The notes under the pieces: generated by a model
Database searches by the model: none
The model's input: only the letters and a program-made list of their open reading frames with translations
What the model was told of the DNA's origin: nothing
Source of the DNA: Tumebacillus_A lipolyticus
GTDB lineage: Bacteria; Bacillota; Bacilli; Tumebacillales; Tumebacillaceae
NCBI RefSeq assembly: GCF_042682745.1
Contig: NZ_JBHUIO010000009.1
Span: 62,001 to 126,000, forward strand
DNA: 64,000 nt
Direction: 5' to 3'
Program-made: the position numbers and the translations under genes
Shown: piece by piece, positions 59,154 to 64,000 of the stretch
Layout of the letters: every line of letters begins with the position of its first letter
Numbering within the stretch: position 1 is the first letter of the stretch

Positions 59154-60872
59154 TTATTTCTTGATCAACGTTCCGCTTGGAGCATACCCCTCCAAGAGCG
59201 CTTCTTCTCCCTTTGTATCGCCTTTGTAGAACACGATGTACAGGTCGCTGATGTCGCTGAAGACGATGTTTAAATGCAACACCTCTCCTTTGATCGGCAT
59301 GCGCTCTCCGATCTGCTTGCCAGACTTTTTGGAGTGAAGCGAATAGTGCGTCACTTCACTTCCCTCTTTTAGATCGACGAGCGAAAGCTTGCTGGTCATC
59401 CCTTCTGCAGCTGGTGTCAGTTTCCAGCCTCCGAGCGAGCGATCATCGCGGGGCGGTTGGATCAGCGGATCCAACCCGCTGTCTACCTGATATGGAAGGA
59501 TGCCGTTTCGGGTGACGACGCCGCCAGACGTATCCAAGTTCAACTTCGACAGCGTCATTCGATAGGCGAGGTAGGTGGCGGTCACCACTTCGCCCGCCTG
59601 CGCTTCTAACGCTTTGATCGCATCGAGCTCCTCCTGCTTGAGCAGTCCGAAGCGATGCTTCTGTTCCGCATCTTTGGTGGCGACGCGCGCCTTATCTTGC
59701 GCTTTCATCGCTTGGATGTGCGTCTCTTCCGCCTGTTTGACCGCAAGATAGGTCGTTTTGATCTTGGCGGCGAGCTTCTGCCGCGCATCGTTCTCTTTTA
59801 AGCGCGCTTTGTCAGATTCGAGCATCGCGATCGGCAAAGAGTTCTGAATGTCTTCAAAGTAGCGCAAGCCCTCATACTCTCCTTGCAGCTCTTTTTTCGG
59901 CACCTGTTTCAGAAACGGGAGCGAAAAGACGAGAATCCACGTTTTGCCGCGCCACTTCTGTTCGATGCTCTCGGCCAACTCGTTGTATTTGATCATAAAG
60001 GAGGCGTAATCAGGTTCCTTGGTCGGGGAATAGGTCGATTCGAGGATTTGCATCGCTTCTTGTCCAAACTTGTTGGTGTACAGTTGGCGAACGAGGCTGA
60101 CTTTCGATTCGGCCAGTCGGCGCGCCTCCGTCTCCTTCCACAGCTCAAGATCTTCTCGCTCGGCAAGGGCGATCAGCTGCCAGAGCGAGCTTTGGTTGAG
60201 CAGCGCATATTGGCGCGGCACGTCAAACGAAAACGGGCCATCCAGATCGAGGCTGACCTTCAGTCCGAGTTCGTTGCGGCTGCTCTTAAAGGCGAGCTCT
60301 GCCACCATCAGCCCAGAGCGCGCCACCTCCGCCTCCGCTTTGGCCGCCTCGACATCCTCCCGCTTGGCATACCCGTAGAGCGCCTTGTTCGACAGATCAA
60401 CCGCTTTTGCTTCCGCCTTCTTCAACGTCATCTGCGCCTTTTGGACAGACAGCTGTGCTTGATATGCGTTTATGTAAAGCTGCTCGATCTCCAGGGCGAG
60501 CGACCGCTTTTTGTTTTCGATCTCGCGCTCTGCCTTTTTCACTTCAAACTGCGCGAGCGGAATCTTCGTTCCGAGGTCGATGTCGCGGCTTAAACTGTGT
60601 TCTTTCGCATGTTTGCTCGCATCTTTCTCCGCCTGGCTGTTTACCGCTTGATACGCTTGAATCAACTCATATTGCTTTTTTTGCAGGTTGCTCGTGACAT
60701 CCTTCAGCTCGGGGCTCGTTTTGATCCCGCGTTCCACCAGCTCTTGGATCGACAGCGATGGCGCTGCATAGACGACCGCTGTGGGCTGGATGACAGGCAG
60801 AGCGCTCTGCACGGTCAGCATACAAACGGTGAGAAAAGAAACTGCAGCAGTTTTCCGTCCTAGGTTTAAAAT
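59154..60872 (-). CDS. TolC-like outer-channel-family protein, apparent ATT start
   Basis: About 572 aa. The mature part has two long heptad-rich halves of the TolC/outer-membrane-efflux fold (LSIQELVERGIKTSPELKDV at the start of the first; LKENDARQKLAAKIKTTYLAVKQAEETH in the second), with a charged C-terminal extension. The frame is open to an ATG at 60977, but neither the ATGs at 60977 and 60932 nor the GTG at 60890 have an RBS, and the segment they add is not signal-like. GGGAGGGGG stands seven bases before ATT at 60872, and from there the protein is an ideal signal peptide (basic NLGRK, hydrophobic AAVSFLTVCMLTV, cleavage near VYA-AP). I therefore prefer ATT. Operon head, followed by the stalk protein and the cyclase-like receptor. 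Confidence 0.78.
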   Translation of the reverse strand: MLNLGRKTAAVSFLTVCMLTVQSALPVIQPTAVVYAAPSLSIQELVERGIKTSPELKDVTSNLQKKQYELIQAYQAVNSQAEKDASKHAKEHSLSRDIDLGTKIPLAQFEVKKAEREIENKKRSLALEIEQLYINAYQAQLSVQKAQMTLKKAEAKAVDLSNKALYGYAKREDVEAAKAEAEVARSGLMVAELAFKSSRNELGLKVSLDLDGPFSFDVPRQYALLNQSSLWQLIALAEREDLELWKETEARRLAESKVSLVRQLYTNKFGQEAMQILESTYSPTKEPDYASFMIKYNELAESIEQKWRGKTWILVFSLPFLKQVPKKELQGEYEGLRYFEDIQNSLPIAMLESDKARLKENDARQKLAAKIKTTYLAVKQAEETHIQAMKAQDKARVATKDAEQKHRFGLLKQEELDAIKALEAQAGEVVTATYLAYRMTLSKLNLDTSGGVVTRNGILPYQVDSGLDPLIQPPRDDRSLGGWKLTPAAEGMTSKLSLVDLKEGSEVTHYSLHSKKSGKQIGERMPIKGEVLHLNIVFSDISDLYIVFYKGDTKGEEALLEGYAPSGTLIKK

Positions 60873-60944
60873 TTGAAGGCCCCCTCCCACAATATGAACT
60901 ACAATTTCAATCTTACTACATACCGCTATCATTTCGCATCTAAA

Positions 60945-60973
60945 TTTACAACAATAAAGAGATAATTTATGGT
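60945..60973 (+). promoter_or_regulatory. Promoter of the DUF4280-MORN operon
   Basis: TTTACA (60945-60950) and TATGGT (60968-60973) with a 17-base spacer, 35 bases before the ATG of the DUF4280 gene, in the AT-rich divergent region shared with the TolC-like gene. Confidence 0.5.
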
Positions 60974-61008
60974 ACATTTAGAGGAGGAATTGAAAAGGGG
61001 AGACTGCG

Positions 61009-61395
61009 ATGGGGTTTGTGGTATGCGGAGGAGCACAGATGCAGTGTAGCTTTGGCGCCTCGCCGAGCGCGCTGATGGTGCTTCCGATCAATAAAGTGTT
61101 GACTTCAATGCCGATTGCAAACATCATGGACAACAAACCGATGGTTAACGTTCTGCCGTTTGGCATGTGCAAATCGCTGGCCAATCCGACCGTCGCGGCG
61201 GCGACCGCCGCCAACAAAGGAGTGCTGACGCAGATGCCCTGCATCCCGGTGACCACCGCACCGTGGGCGCCAGGCAGTCCGACGGTGCAGGTGGCGAACA
61301 TGCCGGCCTTAAATAACAGTTCTAAGCTGATGTGCAACTGGGGTGGCGTGATTTCGATCACCCAGCCTGGCCAACAGACGATACAGGTGCCCTGA
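61009..61395 (+). CDS. DUF4280 PAAR-like spike-tip protein
   Basis: 128 aa, ATG 61009 after AAGGGGAG. It matches the DUF4280 family along its length: VVCGGAQMQCSFGASPSALMVLP, NIMDNKPMVNVLPFGMC, LTQMPCIPVTTAPWAPG and LNNSSKLMCNWGGVISIT, with four conserved Cys that could bind a metal. DUF4280 proteins are PAAR-like and are found in type VI or extracellular contractile injection systems, where they cap the spike and may connect effectors. Its stop overlaps the start of the MORN gene (TGATG), so the two are translationally coupled. A DUF4157 gene 2 kb downstream supports the injection-system context. Confidence 0.9.
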   Translation: MGFVVCGGAQMQCSFGASPSALMVLPINKVLTSMPIANIMDNKPMVNVLPFGMCKSLANPTVAAATAANKGVLTQMPCIPVTTAPWAPGSPTVQVANMPALNNSSKLMCNWGGVISITQPGQQTIQVP

Positions 61396-63077
61396 TGAAA
61401 ATGCTGTTACAATTATCCAATCAGATCATCAAGCCGGTGGTGACGCCATTCATCGCCAAAGTGCAAAAATGGATCGCTGCGATCCGCGATCTGCCCAAAG
61501 CGGCCCAAGCCAAGTTTGAAGCGACGCTTCAATCGAAAGAGAAGTCGCTGAAGGACTACGTCCGCTTCGGCAGCCTCTATGTGTCGAAACGGCTGATCTT
61601 GATCATCCTCCTCCTGACTATCGCCTTGTCCATTCTGGCTTACTATTTCCTCTGTGTGAATCCACCAGCCTTCTTGCGCGAGCTGCTCGGGCGCAACGTG
61701 TTTGTCGAGAACTCCAAGGAAGTGGACGCCTACTCTGGCTACGGCAAGGTGGTCGACGAACATGGCGTTCTGCTCTACGAAGGGGATTTGCAAAAGGGCA
61801 AGTATTCGGGCAATGGCATCATCTACAACGGTGCGGGCAACATTCTGTACAAAGGTGAGATGAAAGACGGCAAGATGCACGGGAGCGGCGAAAAGTACAA
61901 CGGAATGGGACAGCTGTTGTACAAGGGCAGCTTTGTGGACAACGTGTACGAAGGCGAAGGCAAAACCTACTATTCAAACGGCGCCATTCGCTACTCGGGC
62001 GCCTTTAAACAAGGCAAGATGACCGGAGATGGCACGCTGTACTACCAATCGGGCAAGCTGATGTACAAAGGTCTGTTCGTCGAAGATAAGTATGCGGGCA
62101 AAGGCACCGAATACTTCATGACCGGAAAAGTCAAATATGATGGCCTCTTCCTCAACCACCAGTACGATGGCGAGGGAAAACTATTTGAGGAGAGCGGCAA
62201 CAAAGTATATGAAGGCATGTTTTCGTCCGGCCGCTATCAGGGAGCTGGGAAACTGTACGCGCTGTCGGGCAAACTGCTCTACGACGGCAATTTTAAAGAG
62301 GGGCTCTACAGCGGCGAGGGCAAAGAGTTCTACAGCAACGGACTTGTCAAATATGCAGGTCAGTTTGCGGCTGGCAAGTATCAGGGCGAAGGCAAGCTGA
62401 CGGCGGAGAAGGGCAAGCCGATCTATGTCGGCGCCTTTGTCGCAGGCAAGTATGACGGCGCTGGGGAACTGTTCAATGCGGACGGCGTCTTGCGCTACAA
62501 AGGTCAGTTTCAGTCAGGACGGGAGCATGGGCTTGGTGAGCGATACAACCCAAAAGGTTTCATCGTATTCAAAGGGCCGTTTCAGTACGGTCATCCGTTC
62601 TATCCCGGGTTCCTCGGCCTCGCACCGCAGAAGGTGGAAGAGCTGCTGGGCAAGCCGACAGATGTCCGCATCTCCGAGCAAGGCGTCAAGGCGCTGGAGC
62701 TCGTCTATGCGGGAGAGAGCATGCTGTTTCGGGCGGAGCTCGACCCGACCAACCTCGATCCCGACCCGGAAAAGCAGAAAGAGGCGAAAGTCACCTCGGT
62801 GCAACTATGGGGAGCGGAGCAGTTGGCCGAGCTGCAGCAGATGCTGGATGAAATGAAGAAAGCTGCCAAAGATGCAGCTTCCGATCCAAGTGGCACCTCT
62901 GGCCAATCGGGCGGCAAGACGGGCGATGCGCCCAAGGATGATGAGCCTGCCCCCCCACCGCTTAAAGTGGTGCGCGAGTCTGGCAATGTGACGCTCTATC
63001 AGATCGGCGACTATTGGTACTACTGCTCGTATAACGGCTCAACGATCGCGCGCGCAGAGATCACCTACGCGCTGTAG
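61395..63077 (+). CDS. MORN-repeat membrane protein
   Basis: 560 aa from ATG 61395 (AGGTG upstream; TGATG overlap with the DUF4280 stop). A soluble N-terminus is followed by one membrane segment at residues 66-87 (RLILIILLLTIALSILAYYF) and about twelve MORN-type repeats (YEGDLQKGKYSGNG, YKGEMKDGKMHGSG, and so on). After these come an LGLAPQKVEELLGKPTDV domain, a Pro/Gly/Asp-rich linker and a short C-terminal beta module (NVTLYQIGDYWYYCSYNG). The repeats would lie outside the cytosol if the positive-inside rule holds. MORN repeats bind proteins or lipids. The coupling to a PAAR-like tip suggests an effector, receptor or immunity partner of an injection system, but no catalytic domain is visible. 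Confidence 0.87.
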   Translation: MKMLLQLSNQIIKPVVTPFIAKVQKWIAAIRDLPKAAQAKFEATLQSKEKSLKDYVRFGSLYVSKRLILIILLLTIALSILAYYFLCVNPPAFLRELLGRNVFVENSKEVDAYSGYGKVVDEHGVLLYEGDLQKGKYSGNGIIYNGAGNILYKGEMKDGKMHGSGEKYNGMGQLLYKGSFVDNVYEGEGKTYYSNGAIRYSGAFKQGKMTGDGTLYYQSGKLMYKGLFVEDKYAGKGTEYFMTGKVKYDGLFLNHQYDGEGKLFEESGNKVYEGMFSSGRYQGAGKLYALSGKLLYDGNFKEGLYSGEGKEFYSNGLVKYAGQFAAGKYQGEGKLTAEKGKPIYVGAFVAGKYDGAGELFNADGVLRYKGQFQSGREHGLGERYNPKGFIVFKGPFQYGHPFYPGFLGLAPQKVEELLGKPTDVRISEQGVKALELVYAGESMLFRAELDPTNLDPDPEKQKEAKVTSVQLWGAEQLAELQQMLDEMKKAAKDAASDPSGTSGQSGGKTGDAPKDDEPAPPPLKVVRESGNVTLYQIGDYWYYCSYNGSTIARAEITYAL

Positions 63078-63138
63078 CTCGAAAAGCGATCAAAACGCCA
63101 CGCAGAGCTAACCGAATGCTCTGCCCAATCCAAAAAAT

Positions 63139-63177
63139 AAACCCCAAAAACCATGTTGTCCACGGTTTTTGGGGTTT
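63139..63177. terminator. Terminator between the MORN and DUF4157 genes
   Basis: AAACCCCAAAAACC (63139-63152) pairs with GGTTTTTGGGGTTT (63164-63177), with T-runs on both strands (TTTTT after the stem on plus, TTATTTTTTGG on minus). It lies between convergent genes. Confidence 0.9.
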
Positions 63178-63197
63178 TTCATTTCGATCGCTGCCGC

Positions 63198-63851
63198 TCA
63201 TTCTTCTTCGAGCTTCAGGCTGGCCGCTTGCCTGCCGCGCAGGTCAGCTTCCTGTTCGAGAGAAGGATCGTCATTGACAGCAAGCCCGTTGATCGAGCTG
63301 GTCGGCTGTACGCGACCCTGTCGCTGTTGGACGACATGTGCGAGCTCATGGCCGAGCAGCTCTTGACCAGATTGGCTGTGCGGTTCGAACTTCCCTTGGG
63401 CAAAGTGGATGTCGTTGCCCTGCGCGTAGGCGAGCGCACCCACATCGGAAGCGCGGCTGCCCTCATGGATCTTCACATCGGAAAAATCGGCCTGAAACGC
63501 TTGCTCCATCTTCATCTGCACATCTTCCGGCATCCTGTTTGCGCCGGCGCTCTGCATTTGCATGGGAGCGGAGCGCTTCATCTGCAACTCCTCTTCCTCC
63601 GGCATCCGCTGAGCAGGGTCCTGCTTCAACTGCAGCTCCTCTTCCTCTTCGAGCGGGGACCTCTGCGCCGCTTTTCGCTGAATCTGACCGCTCAAGTAGC
63701 GGGTCGTCGCTTGGTTGCCAAAAGAGCGTTGCATCTGCAGCAACGTGTTTTGCATCGGCGTTCCAGAGGTTGCTCGCGCGTTGTTTTTCTGCTGACTGAC
63801 AGAGGTGGAATTCGCATTGCCCTTCGCCTTTCCTTGCATCTGTCTTGCCAA
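63198..63851 (-). CDS. DUF4157 (eCIS-core-type) protein
   Basis: 217 aa. The start is TTG 63851, eight bases after GGAGG; a TTG six bases upstream is too close to the RBS. A Gln/Met/Lys-rich disordered N-terminus (repeated EEEEELQ and QMK patterns) is followed by the DUF4157 core: VQMKMEQAFQADFSDVKIHEG, GNDIHFAQGKFEPHSQSGQELLGHELAHVVQQ, with an intact HExxH (HELAH) zinc motif and a downstream EQEAD acidic partner. This domain is one of the most frequent passengers of extracellular contractile injection systems, where it occurs as a toxin-associated or toxin-maturing metallopeptidase-like part. It stands 12 bases after the stop of the gene upstream and is probably in the same operon. Confidence 0.9.
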   Translation of the reverse strand: MARQMQGKAKGNANSTSVSQQKNNARATSGTPMQNTLLQMQRSFGNQATTRYLSGQIQRKAAQRSPLEEEEELQLKQDPAQRMPEEEELQMKRSAPMQMQSAGANRMPEDVQMKMEQAFQADFSDVKIHEGSRASDVGALAYAQGNDIHFAQGKFEPHSQSGQELLGHELAHVVQQRQGRVQPTSSINGLAVNDDPSLEQEADLRGRQAASLKLEEE

Positions 63852-63863
63852 GGTCAACCCCTC

Positions 63864-64000
63864 CTATACGTCATCTTCTTCTGAAGAAGCAGCTTCTGAG
63901 CGGAACGGCCGAGCGGAGGCGGCGCTTCCTTCCGGAGCTTGGATCGCCCACCAGCGGATGCACACTTTGCTCATCTCAGTCGCCCCGTAGATCTTCAAGC
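63864..64000 (-). CDS. C-terminus of an unidentified gene, cut by right edge
   Basis: An open minus-strand frame enters from the right edge and ends at TAG 63864-63866, 12 bases before the DUF4157 start, with the DUF4157 RBS right behind it. The visible 44 residues include KIYGATEMSKVCIRWWAIQ and a Ser/Ala-rich acidic tail ending EEDDV. The spacing and RBS make this a real upstream operon neighbour, possibly a structural gene of the suspected injection system, but I cannot name it. Confidence 0.6.
   Translation of the reverse strand, partial: LKIYGATEMSKVCIRWWAIQAPEGSAASARPFRSEAASSEEDDV

Noticed and set aside
60978..61361. Minus-strand ORF opposite the DUF4280 gene
   Set aside because: Shadow of a clear DUF4280 protein; lacks an RBS.
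1..64000. Mobile elements, tRNA or rRNA genes, attachment sites
   Set aside because: No transposase-like ORF, terminal repeats, cloverleaf or rRNA-like sequence was recognised by eye; tRNA could only be excluded with a dedicated search.

Overview
The window looks like a chromosomal stretch of a fairly GC-rich, Gram-positive-type Bacillota (Bacillales-like; something near Tumebacillus, Brevibacillus or a relative is an inference, not shown). Reasons: strong GGAGG ribosome-binding sites, GTG/TTG starts, sigma-A-type promoters, hairpin terminators, and Bacillales-type NRPS modules and copper-amine-oxidase stalk proteins. No rRNA, tRNA, CRISPR or insertion sequence was found.

Region 1 (1-35537, nearly all minus strand) is a lipopeptide NRPS/PKS cluster. 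In order of transcription: FAAL-ACP-C-A(Thr)-PCP (30144-35537), a KS-AT-KR-ACP module with a dead KR (25690-30147), a stand-alone condensation domain with a damaged motif (23972-25420), a plus-strand RidA gene (23532-23915), a 6,661-residue six-module NRPS with terminal thioesterase (3057-23042), and a further C-A NRPS that runs off the left edge (1-2989). The predicted start of the product is fatty acyl-Thr-C2(beta-keto), followed by six amino acids including an Ile/Val-like residue, a Pro-like residue and a terminal Val. The NRPS gene lying beyond the thioesterase breaks simple colinearity.

Region 2 (35770-48068, minus) is an eight-gene, mostly translationally coupled operon: secreted membrane protein, ABC ATPase, ABC permease, coiled-coil (Gly-Asn)n protein, MoxR ATPase, DUF58 protein, BatA-like VWA protein and a large VWA/glutamine-amidotransferase-like protein. 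This looks like a chaperone-plus-VWA envelope machine coupled to an ABC exporter.

Region 3 (48174-53308) is the most unusual part. A minus-strand operon begins with six tandem genes for 18-32-residue peptides. Five of them carry the motif [FY]-[IV]-D-[ILV]-R twice and the first carries it once. They are followed by a hairpin, a PF14907-type nucleotidyltransferase and an MFS exporter. Divergently, from a shared 200-bp promoter region containing a 10-bp inverted repeat, runs a phosphoenolpyruvate mutase gene (EDKxxxxxNS motif) and a thymidylate-kinase-like P-loop kinase. None of the usual phosphonate second-step enzymes is in view. I propose this as a candidate undescribed peptide system, possibly linked to phosphonate chemistry; the link is inference.

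Region 4 (53597-64000) holds an orphan hypothetical gene, then a minus-strand operon of a TolC-like protein (apparently starting at ATT), a secreted coiled-coil stalk protein and a membrane protein with a degenerate class III cyclase domain. Divergent to it are a DUF4280 PAAR-like protein and an overlapping 12-repeat MORN membrane protein. At the right edge are a DUF4157 (eCIS-core-type HELAH) protein and the tail of another gene. DUF4280 and DUF4157 are typical of contractile-injection-system loci, so such a locus may lie beyond the right edge.
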